Positions 15,805-23,782 of a stretch of DNA of 26,582 nucleotides are shown here, piece after piece. Location of the stretch: assembly GCA_035536235.1 (NCBI GenBank), contig DATLOQ010000058.1, positions 1 to 26,582 of the forward strand, given 5' to 3'. A program made the translations under genes and the position numbers. The notes beneath the pieces were generated by a model. The model was not told the origin of the DNA, searched no databases, and saw only the letters and a program-made list of their open reading frames with translations. Position 1 is the stretch's first letter; each line of letters starts with the position of its first letter. Source of the DNA: DATLNF01 sp035536235 (GTDB lineage: Bacteria > Actinomycetota > Actinomycetes > BP-191).

Positions 15805-17003
15805 GGCGATCCCTCGCCAAAGGGGACCAGCGATCCCTCGCCGAAGGGGACCAGCGATCCCTCGCCGACGTAGACCCTCGGCACCCGCGCGCCGATGCGG
15901 GTGACCACTTCATATCCGATCGTCGCCATCGACCGAGCCCACTCGTCGGCGGTGGGCTCACCGTCGTCACCGGGGCCGAAGATGACCACCTCGTCGCCCG
16001 CGGCGACCCGGTCGTCGTCGACCTCCACCAGGAACTGGTCCATGCAGACCGTGCCGGCGATGACGCGGCGGCGTCCGCCGAGGAGCACTTCGGCGACACC
16101 GGCTGCCGCCCTGGGTACTCCGTCCGCATAGCCCAGCGGCACCAGCGCCAGCGTCGTCTCGTGGGTGGTGACATGCCGGTGTCCGTAGGAGACGCCCGTG
16201 CCCGCCGGCACTCTCTTCGTGAGAGCGACCCGGGCCCGGAGCCGCATCGCCGGCCGGAGCCCTAGCTCGGCGGCGGAGCCGACCGCAGGCCCTGGAGAGA
16301 TGCCGTAGAGGGAGATGCCGGCGCGGACGAGGTCGAAGTGGGTGTCGGGTCGCGCGAGGATGCCGCCCGAGCTGGCCAGGTGTCGCAGCTCCGGATGGAG
16401 GCCGTACGACGAGGCCACCTCCAGCGCGTCGCGGAAGTCAGCGACCTGTCGCTCGATGCTGGGATGGGTTGGCTCGTCGGCACACGCGAGGTGGCTCCAC
16501 ACGCCGATGACTGTGAGCCCGCCGGTGCTCTGCGCGGCAGCAGCCGCGGCGCACAGCGCGGGCCAGCCCTCGGCCCGCGACCCGCCGCGTGACAGCCCGG
16601 TGTCGACCTTGAGGTGGACGCGGGCACCCGAGCCGCAGGTCGCCGCAGCATCCAGGGACGCAGCCGTGCCCACCGCGACGTCGACGCCAAGTGCCACCGC
16701 GTCAGCCACGACGTCAGGGGCGGGCTCGGCGAGCAGCAGGATCGGCGCCTCCAACCCGGCACCCCGCAGCTGCTGCGCCTCCTCGAGATAGGCCACTCCG
16801 AGCCAGGTCGCGCCCGCGTCGAGCGCTGCTCGCGCCGCCGGCACCGCGCCGTGGCCGTAGCCGTCCGCCTTGACGACCGCCATCAGCGAAGCAGCGCCGG
16901 CCCTGGCGCGCAGCACGGCGACAGAGGAGCGGATCGCATCGAGGTCAATCTGCGCCTCCGCGCGCAGCATGGGGCCGAGTGCGGTCCTGCTGGCGGGTGT
17001 CAC
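15801..17003 (-). CDS. alr: Alanine racemase Alr
   Basis: Alr interconverts L- and D-alanine for peptidoglycan, using PLP. The 400-residue protein has the PLP lysine in VVKADGYGHG (K45), the VDTGLSRGG strand, DLVRAGISLYG, the second catalytic base in GVSYGH (Y273), LVPLGYADGVPR, and GTVCMDQF, so both active-site bases are present. The chosen GTG at 17003 lies 9 nt after the nnrD stop; an ATG at 16970 (MLRAEAQIDLD) is a possible shorter start, giving 389 residues. The C-terminus is odd: after ARVPRVYV it ends in an 8-residue repeat, GEGSLVPF twice plus GEGSP, encoded by a 24-bp tandem repeat. This tail has no counterpart in the catalytic fold and overlaps the ribosome site of the next gene. 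Confidence 0.97.
   Translation of the reverse strand: MTPASRTALGPMLRAEAQIDLDAIRSSVAVLRARAGAASLMAVVKADGYGHGAVPAARAALDAGATWLGVAYLEEAQQLRGAGLEAPILLLAEPAPDVVADAVALGVDVAVGTAASLDAAATCGSGARVHLKVDTGLSRGGSRAEGWPALCAAAAAAQSTGGLTVIGVWSHLACADEPTHPSIERQVADFRDALEVASSYGLHPELRHLASSGGILARPDTHFDLVRAGISLYGISPGPAVGSAAELGLRPAMRLRARVALTKRVPAGTGVSYGHRHVTTHETTLALVPLGYADGVPRAAAGVAEVLLGGRRRVIAGTVCMDQFLVEVDDDRVAAGDEVVIFGPGDDGEPTADEWARSMATIGYEVVTRIGARVPRVYVGEGSLVPFGEGSLVPFGEGSP
15807..15868. repeat. 24-bp tandem repeat at the end of alr
   Basis: About 2.6 copies of a 24-bp unit start at 15807, 15831 and 15855. On the plus strand each opens CGATCCCTCGCC, and the first two differ at a single base (CCAAAGG versus CCGAAGG). 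The unit length keeps the alr frame and adds the peptide GEGSLVPF. Read on the minus strand, every copy contains GAGGGATCG, the likely ribosome site for the following hydrolase gene, so the expansion duplicated that site. Copy number could vary between strains. Confidence 0.9.
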
Positions 17004-17012
17004 GGCGCAAGG

Positions 17013-18503
17013 CTAACCCGCCTGTCGCTGCACCTGACGCACGGCGTGCGGCCACCAGTCCACGACATCCATGGCGACCAAGGGTGCACCGCCGCACGCC
17101 AGCCGAGCGGCCAGCCCGTGCAGCCACGCGGCGCCCCCGGCCGCTTCCTGGGGCCTTAGTCCTGCGGCGAGCAGGGTGCCGATCGCACCGGCGAGCACAT
17201 CACCGGTGCCGGCGGTGGCCAGCCACGGAGTGCCCGTCGGGTTGATGAGCGCGTCACCGTCCGGACTGGCCACCACCGTCCGCATCCCCTTGAGCAGCAC
17301 CCAGGCGTGCAACTCGGCTGCAGCGCGTCGTGCGGCCGCCAGCGGGTCGCCGGCAATCTCCTCGGCGCTGCCGCCGGCGAGCCGGCGGAACTCCCCCGCA
17401 TGGGGCGTCAGCACGGTGGCGCCGAGACGACCGCTGAGCAGGGCCGGATGGCGGGCCACGATGGTGATCGCATCCGCGTCGACCACCACCGGTGGGGAGC
17501 TGGACAGCACCGCCTGTACGACGTCCGTCGCGTCGTCATCAGTGCCCAGGCCGGGCCCAACCACCCAGGTGTCGACCTTCTCGTCCTGGCGCACCGCTTC
17601 GGGATCGAGCTCCACGCCGACGACTTCCGGCCACCGCGCCCGCACCACCTCGACGGTCGCTGGGTGCGCGTGCAGCCGCACCATGCCCGCCCCGGCGCGT
17701 AGCGCGCCTCCGGCGCAGAGCACCGCCGCCCCGACGTACGCCGGACCGCCGGCCACCACGCCGACGACACCTCTGGAGTACTTCGTCGACGCGGCATGCA
17801 CTGCCGGCAGCATCCCGGCGACGTCATCCGCATCGAGGATCCGCGTGCTGGCCGTCGGCAGTGCCCCCAGGCCGATGTCCACCACCTCGACCACCCCGGC
17901 GAGATCGGCGCCGCGCCCGACTACCAGCCCGATCTTGAGGGCGCCGAACGTCACCGTCACGTCGGCCCGCACTGCCCAGTCCGCGGCACATCCCGTGTCG
18001 GCAGCCACGCCGCTCGGCAGATCGACTGCCACCACCACCGCGCTGGAAGCGCGCAGCTCGCCGGCGAGACTGGCGAGGCGCGAGTCCTCGGTGCCTGCCC
18101 GCGGCGCGAATCCCAGGCCGGTCAGCCCGTCGATGGCCACGTCGAACGCCGCAGGCGCGGGCCCATCGATCAGTCGGCCGCCAGCCAGGGCCAGGGCGGC
18201 CGCGGCGTCCCGGGATTGCCCGTCGGCGTCGTCGGGACGCAGGCGGCAGGCACTCACGGCGGCACCCCGGCGGGCCAGGTGGACTCCCGCCCAGAGCGCA
18301 TCCGCGCCGTTGTGACCCGGCCCGCAGGCGACCAGCACCCGGCGACCATAGGTGCCACCCATCAAGTCCGCGGCGCGGTGCGCTACCGCCCACGACGCCC
18401 GCCTGATCAGCTCGGCTTCGGTCGCCCGCTCCGCCCCCCTCGACGATGTCATCGCCGCGCGTTCGAGTCCGCGGATCTCCTCAGCGGTGTACACCGGCCT
18501 CAC
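17013..18503 (-). CDS. nnrD: Bifunctional NAD(P)H-hydrate repair enzyme (epimerase/dehydratase)
   Basis: This 496-residue fusion repairs damaged NAD(P)HX. The N-terminal half is the YjeF_N epimerase, with the core ACGPGHNGADAL (about 59-70) and the LPSGVAADTG loop. The C-terminal half is the ADP- or ATP-dependent dehydratase of the ribokinase-like fold, with VVAGGPAYVGAAVL, WVVGPGLG, VVVDADAI, LTPHAGEFRRL, WVLLKGMRTVVA and the catalytic ATAGTGDVLAG. The epimerase motif is usually GxGNNGGD; here it reads GPGHNGAD, with His and Ala at two normally Asn and Gly positions. The start GTG at 18503 follows acpS by 30 nt; alr follows after 9 nt. The name nnr (full-length fusion) is used in some databases. 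The dehydratase residues look intact; the epimerase substitutions may be family variation. Confidence 0.95.
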   Translation of the reverse strand: MRPVYTAEEIRGLERAAMTSSRGAERATEAELIRRASWAVAHRAADLMGGTYGRRVLVACGPGHNGADALWAGVHLARRGAAVSACRLRPDDADGQSRDAAAALALAGGRLIDGPAPAAFDVAIDGLTGLGFAPRAGTEDSRLASLAGELRASSAVVVAVDLPSGVAADTGCAADWAVRADVTVTFGALKIGLVVGRGADLAGVVEVVDIGLGALPTASTRILDADDVAGMLPAVHAASTKYSRGVVGVVAGGPAYVGAAVLCAGGALRAGAGMVRLHAHPATVEVVRARWPEVVGVELDPEAVRQDEKVDTWVVGPGLGTDDDATDVVQAVLSSSPPVVVDADAITIVARHPALLSGRLGATVLTPHAGEFRRLAGGSAEEIAGDPLAAARRAAAELHAWVLLKGMRTVVASPDGDALINPTGTPWLATAGTGDVLAGAIGTLLAAGLRPQEAAGGAAWLHGLAARLACGGAPLVAMDVVDWWPHAVRQVQRQAG

Positions 18504-18533
18504 GGCTGTCCCAGCTTCATGATTCGGGCAACG

Positions 18534-18905
18534 TCACGATTCGGCCACCACCATGGCGATCACGACGCCGGCGTCGTGGCTCAACGAGAGGTGCCAGTGC
18601 CCAATGCCCAGAGCGACTGCCTGGTCAGCCGCAGCGCCGGCGAGAACGAGCCGCGGCGCGGCGCCGTCGCTGTCGACCGTGATGTCGTGCCAGCTCATCC
18701 CTGACACAGCGCCGCCGAGAGCTTTGATGACCGCTTCCTTGGCAGCGAAGCGGGCCGCGAGACGTTCGGCGGCCGCGGGGCCAGTGCCGGCGTACGCGAT
18801 CTCGCCGGGTGAGAAGAGTCGTTCGCGAGAGCGAGGGGTGCGCTCGACCAGTCGAGCTACGCGCGCGACATCGCACACGTCGACCCCGATGCCGAGCACA
18901 GCCAC
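18534..18905 (-). CDS. acpS: Holo-[acyl-carrier-protein] synthase AcpS
   Basis: AcpS transfers 4'-phosphopantetheine from CoA to apo-ACP, activating the carrier of fatty acid synthesis. The 123-residue protein shows the two signatures of the family, GIGVDVCDVARV near the N-terminus (metal-binding Asp) and FAAKEAVIKALG (metal-binding Glu), with WHDITV and WHLSLSHDAGVVIA after it. The length is typical for group I enzymes. Two GTG starts are possible, at 18905 (MAVLGIG) and at 18899 (MLGIG). The GGAG ribosome site lies 5 nt before the second but touches the first, which slightly favours 18899. It lies 11 nt after glmS and 30 nt before nnrD. Confidence 0.97.
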   Translation of the reverse strand: MAVLGIGVDVCDVARVARLVERTPRSRERLFSPGEIAYAGTGPAAAERLAARFAAKEAVIKALGGAVSGMSWHDITVDSDGAAPRLVLAGAAADQAVALGIGHWHLSLSHDAGVVIAMVVAES

Positions 18906-18916
18906 TCCGGCGGCCG

Positions 18917-20761
18917 CTACTCGACGGTGACGGACTTGGCGAGGTTGCGGGGCTGGTCGACGTCGAGGCCGCGCGCCCTGGCGACTTCGGCGGAGAGCAC
19001 CTGCATCGGCACGATGGTGAGCAAAGGCGCCAGCAGGCTCTTGGTGTCAGGGATGCGGATGAGGTGGTCGGCGTACGGCGTGACGCTGTCGTCGCCATCG
19101 GTCGCGATGACGATCGTGCGGGCACCTCGGGCGCGCACCTCCTGGACGTTGTTGACCAGCTTGGCCGAGAGGGCATGCCGAGCCGCGATCACCACCACCG
19201 GGGTGCCTTCCTCGATCAGCGCGATGGGGCCGTGCTTGATCTCTCCTGCCGGGAAGCCCTCCGCCGAGACGTAGGCCAGCTCCTTCAGCTTGAGCGCGCC
19301 CTCCAACGCAATGGGATAGCCGACGTGTCGGCCGATGAAGAGCACCCGGTCGGCAGTGGCGATGTCGCGGGCAATTTTCCGGACCGGCTCCATCCGAGAG
19401 AGCACCTCGGTGACGAGAGCCGGGATCTCCTGCAAGTCGCGCAGGTGCGCACGCACCTCGTCGGGGTCACGGGTGCCGCGCAGCTGCGCCAGGTAGAGGC
19501 CCACGAGGTACATCGCGGTGATCTGCGTGATGATGGTCTTGGTCGAGGCGACCGCGACCTCCGGCCCGCCACGCGTGTAGAGCGCGGCATCGCACTCCCG
19601 CGAGATCGTCGAGCCGATCGTGTTGGTGACGGCGAGGACCCAAGCCTTCTGGGCGCGCGCATGTCGCACGGCTTCGAGGGTGTCGGCTGTCTCGCCGCTC
19701 TGGCTGATGGCGACCACAAGGGTCGTGCGGCCAACGACCGGGTCGCGGTAGCGGAATTCCGAGGCGATCTCCACCTGCACGGGCAGTCGGGTCCAGCGCT
19801 CGATCGCGTACTTCCCGACCAAGCCCGAGTGGTAGGCCGAGCCGCAGGCAACGATGACGACCTGCTCGATGCCGCGGACGTCCTCGGCGCTCATCGTCAG
19901 CTCGTCGAGGTGCAGCAGGCCGTCGGCAGTGAGCCGCCCGCCGAGAGTGTCCCGTATCGCGCCCGACTGCTCCTCGATCTCCTTGAGCATGAAGAACTCG
20001 TAGCCGCCCTTCTCGGCGGCCGCCGTGTCCCAGTCGACGTGGAACGTCTCGCCGGGGACCACCGTGCCGTCGAGGTCGGTCACAGTGACCCCGGACCGGC
20101 GCAGCTCGACGACTTGATCCTGGTCGATCACCCGAGCTTCCCGGGTGTGGGCGATGAAAGCAGTGACGTCGCTGCCGAGGAAGCTCTCGCCGCTCCCGAT
20201 CCCCGCGATCAGCGGGAGGTTGCGCCGGGCCCCGACGACCAGGTCCGGGTGAGCCGCGTGGGTCACCACCAGCACGAAGGAGCCTTCGAGGTCCATACAC
20301 ACACTGCGCACCGCAGCGGCCAGATCTCCTGTGTAGCGCTCCTCGATGAGGTGGGCCACCGCCTCGGTGTCAGTGTCACTGTTGCGCTCATGACCGCGTT
20401 CATTGAGCCCTGCGACGAGCTCCTCGAAGTTCTCGATGGTGCCGTTGTGCACGACTGCCACCTGGCCGCTGCAGTCCATGTGCGGGTGCGCGTTGCGGTC
20501 ATTGGGCGGCCCGTGGGTCGCCCACCGGGTGTGGCCGATGCCGAGAGTGCCGCGCAGCTCGACGCCGTCGAGCGACTTCTCCAGGTTGGCCAGCTTGCCG
20601 GCCCGGCGCTCCACAGCCAACGTCGCAGCCTCGACGCCAGCGTCGGCGTCCAGGATGGCCACCCCAGCTGAGTCGTAGCCGCGGTACTCCAGGCGCCGAA
20701 GACCGTCGAGGACGATCTCAAGCGCCGGCTGCTCGCCGACGTACCCCACGATGCCGCACAC
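18917..20761 (-). CDS. glmS: Glutamine-fructose-6-phosphate aminotransferase GlmS
   Basis: GlmS makes glucosamine-6-phosphate from fructose-6-phosphate and glutamine, the first step towards UDP-GlcNAc. The 614-residue protein begins MCGIVGYVG; after Met removal Cys1 is the amidotransferase nucleophile, which fixes the start at the GTG at 20761, because a longer frame would bury this Cys. HTRWATHGPP and the HNGTIENF motif complete the glutaminase domain. Two SIS domains follow, with VACGSAYHSG, AISQSGETADT, FIGRHVGYPIALEGALKLKELAYVSAEGF, and the C-terminal PRNLAKSVTVE. AGGGG lies about 6 nt upstream of the start. The first 86 nt upstream are shared with the divergent cyclase gene. No glmS ribozyme-like structure was seen in the short leader. 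It leads the acpS-nnrD-alr run. Confidence 0.98.
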   Translation of the reverse strand: MCGIVGYVGEQPALEIVLDGLRRLEYRGYDSAGVAILDADAGVEAATLAVERRAGKLANLEKSLDGVELRGTLGIGHTRWATHGPPNDRNAHPHMDCSGQVAVVHNGTIENFEELVAGLNERGHERNSDTDTEAVAHLIEERYTGDLAAAVRSVCMDLEGSFVLVVTHAAHPDLVVGARRNLPLIAGIGSGESFLGSDVTAFIAHTREARVIDQDQVVELRRSGVTVTDLDGTVVPGETFHVDWDTAAAEKGGYEFFMLKEIEEQSGAIRDTLGGRLTADGLLHLDELTMSAEDVRGIEQVVIVACGSAYHSGLVGKYAIERWTRLPVQVEIASEFRYRDPVVGRTTLVVAISQSGETADTLEAVRHARAQKAWVLAVTNTIGSTISRECDAALYTRGGPEVAVASTKTIITQITAMYLVGLYLAQLRGTRDPDEVRAHLRDLQEIPALVTEVLSRMEPVRKIARDIATADRVLFIGRHVGYPIALEGALKLKELAYVSAEGFPAGEIKHGPIALIEEGTPVVVIAARHALSAKLVNNVQEVRARGARTIVIATDGDDSVTPYADHLIRIPDTKSLLAPLLTIVPMQVLSAEVARARGLDVDQPRNLAKSVTVE

Positions 20762-20847
20762 GGACGCCCCTGCTTCCTGCCGTCTTTGGGCCAAGGGTAC
20801 CTGCGACCTGCCACCATTACCGTCGTCGACTTCGGGAGAGAGGCAAG

Positions 20848-23781
20848 TTGCTGGTACACCGCGCCACCACGGTGCTGCTGCTCACGGACGTCGGCGGCTC
20901 CACCAGACTGTGGCGGACAGCTCGCGCAGAGATGAACGCGGCGATGGCTCGGCACGACGAGATCATCGACGACGTCATCCGCGAGCACGGTGGGCGTCGT
21001 CCGCCGGACCAGGGTGAAGGCGACTCGAAGTTCGCCGCATTCGGGGCGGCCGGACCGGCGATCGAGGCGGCGCTGGCGCTGCAAACGGCGCTGCTGCGGG
21101 AACGCTGGCCAACTCCGGAGCCGCTTCGGGTGCGGGTCGGCGTGCACGCCGGGGACGTCGTGAAGCGCGGGGAGGACCTGCTCGGCGAGGCGGTCAGCCG
21201 GTGCGCGCGGTTGCGGGACATCGGCCACCCCGGCCAGGTCCTGGTGTCCTCCGCGGTCGAGGCGATCCTGGGTGGTGACCTGCCGGCCGGCGCGTCGCTG
21301 ATCGACCTGGGCGACCACCGCCTGCCCGACCTCGCCCGTCCCGAAAGGGTCTTCCAGCTCTGCCATCCGGACTTACCGACGGACTTCCCGGCCCTGCGCT
21401 CACTCAACGCCGTACGGCACAACCTCCCGCTCCAGCTGTCCAGCTTCGTCGGGCGGACACGCGCCGTGAGCACCGTCATGGCGTTGCTCAGCGAGCACCG
21501 ACTCGTCACGATCACCGGCTTCGGTGGGGTCGGCAAGACCCGGCTCGCTCTGCAGGTCGCCGGGCGGATCGCGGCACAGAGCGCAGGTGGCACCTACTTC
21601 GTGGACCTCTCCACGGTGCGGGAGCCGGGGCTGCTGCTCCACACCGTCGCCGCGGCGCTAGACGTCCGGGCCGGGGAGAGCCGAAACCTGCTGCCCGCGC
21701 TGAGCAAGCGACTCGGCACAGAGGACGTCCTGCTCGTTCTGGACAACCTCGAGCAGGTCGTGGCGGCAGCACCCGCGCTGCTCGACCTGCTGGGGTCGGC
21801 AGCAGGGCTGCGAATCCTGGCTACCAGCCGCGAGCCCCTCCACCTGCGGGGCGAGCGCGAGTTCGCCCTCGAGCCGCTCGCCGTGCCGGTCACGAGCCAA
21901 ACCCACGAAGTGCTGGCGGCCTACGAGTCGGTCGAGCTCTTCATCGACCGCGCGAGGGACGTCCTCGCCGACTTCGCGGTGGACAATGAATCCGCCCCGG
22001 CCGTCGCCGAGATCTGCGCACGCCTGGAGGGACTGCCCCTCGCGATCGAGCTCGCTGCCGCCCGCGTCAAGACCCTCCCGCCCCGCGCGCTGCTCGCGCG
22101 GCTGACCGGGCGGATGGGCCTGCCGGGGGTCGGAGCGCGCGACCTCCCGGAGCGCCACCAGACGCTGCACGCCACCATCGCCTGGAGCTATGACCTGCTG
22201 GACCAGGTGGAACGGGACCTCCTCGCCCGCCTTTCGGTGTTTGCCGGGGGCACATCTCCTGAGGCCGTCGAGGCAGTCTGCTCAGCAGAGTGCCCCGATG
22301 TGGTCGGGCTGCTCTCCTCACTCGTCGACAAGTCCCTCGTCCGGTTCCGCACAGACGACGACGGGGAGCCGCGGTACGCGTTGTTCCAGGCGGTCCGGGA
22401 GTACGCCGCCGAGCGCCTTGCAGAGCAGCCCGACGGCGGCCAGGGAGTCGGCGACCGACATGCGGCGTACTTCCGCGACTCGGTGGCCGCGCTCGTCGTC
22501 GGCCGCTTCACGGAGCCTCCCGCGGTCGCCTACGTCCATCGGGAGCTCGACAACCTGTGGGCTGCACTCGACCACTTCCGCAAAGGCGGCCAAGTGGACG
22601 CCGAAGCTCAGCTGCTCGCCGATATGGCCGACGCAGCCTGGCACCGAGGGCACTGGGACGAGCTCATCCGCCGGTCGGTCGAGGTCCTCGGCCGGACCCG
22701 CCAACCCTCTGAAACGTCCTTCACCCTTCTCGACTGCGTCGCCGTCGGGTCGCTGACCAGTGACCTGGCGCGTGCGGAGGCCTGGTCGCTTCGGGCCATC
22801 GACGAAGCTGCCGCGCTCGGACGCCCCGTGCTCGAGGGACGATCGTGGATCTGGCTCGCCCATCTCCACCAGCTGCGCGGGGAGCTCGATCGAGCCGAGG
22901 AAGCCGTACGTCGCGGCCTGAGCCTCGCGCGGTCGGCAGCTGCGGAGTCCCCCAGATACCAGTTCTACGACCGTGACGTCGTGCTCTGTGAGGGCACTGC
23001 GATGGAAGCCGGCCTAGCGATCCGCCGCGCGCAGTGGGCCGCCGCGCAGGCCTCAGCGGCGCAGGCAGTGGAGCTCGCGCGGAATCTGGGAGACGTGAAC
23101 AGCATGATCCGCGGGCAAGTGCGTTCGGGGGGAGCCGCGCTAGGCGCCGGATTGCTGGACGAGGCGCGCGCGGCTTTCGTGCGTGCGGCGGACCTGTGCC
23201 GCGCCGACGGCGTACGCGGCTACCTACCGCTGCTGCTCTCCCAGCTCGCCGACGTGGAGCGACGTCGTGGAGACGTCGGGGCGGCCCGGCGCAGTCTCTC
23301 CGAAGCTGAGCGCGTGAGCAGTGAGCTCGGGGTCCATGAGCCGTTCGTCGACGTCGTGCTCGCCGACTGCGAGCTCGACCAAGCCGATCCCGAGGCGGCC
23401 GACGAGGTGATCGCTCGACTCCGCGGAGGCACCCCGCCCGACGAGACAGCGGTGCGAACAGCCATGGTCGAGGCACGACTCGCGTCGAGCCTCGGCGACA
23501 TCGACGGGGCGCGCCGACATGTGGCGTCCGGCCTGCGCGCGTGCATGGCGACTGGCCTGCTTTCCGGCATCAGCGCGCTCCTTCGGCTCGGCGCGGCGGC
23601 GCTGCGCAGCTCCGATTCAGCAGCCGCCCGGACGTTGCTGGCTGCCTCGGCAGCCCACGAGAGCGACCCCGGTCCGGTCTTCTTGCGTGGCCTCATCCCC
23701 TGTGACGAGCCGGTCGTCGTCGCCGACCCACCACCTCCTCTCGACGCCTTGATCGCGCTGATCACCGGGGGGCGCGGGTGA
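20848..23781 (+). CDS. Class III cyclase-like domain fused to STAND (NB-ARC-type) ATPase
   Basis: A 977-residue regulatory-type protein starting at a TTG (20848) with an AGAGAGG ribosome site 4-5 nt upstream. Residues 5-170 form a class III nucleotidyl cyclase homology domain: LTDVGGSTRLW (metal Asp D14), QGEGDSKFAAF (second metal Asp D59) and GEAVSRCARL (catalytic Arg R121). The residue that selects adenine in classical enzymes is Gln (Q55) rather than Lys, and the usual Asn is Ser (S117). Then comes an ATPase with Walker A GFGGVGKT (224-231), Walker B LLVLDN (295-300), ATSREPL and GLPLAIELAAARV. The rest, about 500 residues, is Ala/Arg-rich helical, TPR-like sequence. No LuxR-type HTH follows, and the end is DALIALITGGRG. 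Related cyclase-ATPase proteins are numerous in mycobacteria (Rv0386 family); here the output domain is missing. Cyclase activity is uncertain. It lies between glmM and glmS, opposite in direction. Confidence 0.9.
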   Translation: MLVHRATTVLLLTDVGGSTRLWRTARAEMNAAMARHDEIIDDVIREHGGRRPPDQGEGDSKFAAFGAAGPAIEAALALQTALLRERWPTPEPLRVRVGVHAGDVVKRGEDLLGEAVSRCARLRDIGHPGQVLVSSAVEAILGGDLPAGASLIDLGDHRLPDLARPERVFQLCHPDLPTDFPALRSLNAVRHNLPLQLSSFVGRTRAVSTVMALLSEHRLVTITGFGGVGKTRLALQVAGRIAAQSAGGTYFVDLSTVREPGLLLHTVAAALDVRAGESRNLLPALSKRLGTEDVLLVLDNLEQVVAAAPALLDLLGSAAGLRILATSREPLHLRGEREFALEPLAVPVTSQTHEVLAAYESVELFIDRARDVLADFAVDNESAPAVAEICARLEGLPLAIELAAARVKTLPPRALLARLTGRMGLPGVGARDLPERHQTLHATIAWSYDLLDQVERDLLARLSVFAGGTSPEAVEAVCSAECPDVVGLLSSLVDKSLVRFRTDDDGEPRYALFQAVREYAAERLAEQPDGGQGVGDRHAAYFRDSVAALVVGRFTEPPAVAYVHRELDNLWAALDHFRKGGQVDAEAQLLADMADAAWHRGHWDELIRRSVEVLGRTRQPSETSFTLLDCVAVGSLTSDLARAEAWSLRAIDEAAALGRPVLEGRSWIWLAHLHQLRGELDRAEEAVRRGLSLARSAAAESPRYQFYDRDVVLCEGTAMEAGLAIRRAQWAAAQASAAQAVELARNLGDVNSMIRGQVRSGGAALGAGLLDEARAAFVRAADLCRADGVRGYLPLLLSQLADVERRRGDVGAARRSLSEAERVSSELGVHEPFVDVVLADCELDQADPEAADEVIARLRGGTPPDETAVRTAMVEARLASSLGDIDGARRHVASGLRACMATGLLSGISALLRLGAAALRSSDSAAARTLLAASAAHESDPGPVFLRGLIPCDEPVVVADPPPPLDALIALITGGRG

Positions 23782-23782
23782 T

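Noticed and set aside
18809..20671. Plus-strand open frame (620 codons) opposite acpS and glmS
   Set aside because: Composition is typical of antisense frames in high-GC genes; glmS and acpS on the other strand have complete signatures.
20762..20847. glmS riboswitch/ribozyme or strong divergent promoter between glmS and the cyclase gene
   Set aside because: The 86-nt gap is too short for the ribozyme, shows no such structure, and I found no well-spaced -35/-10 pair.
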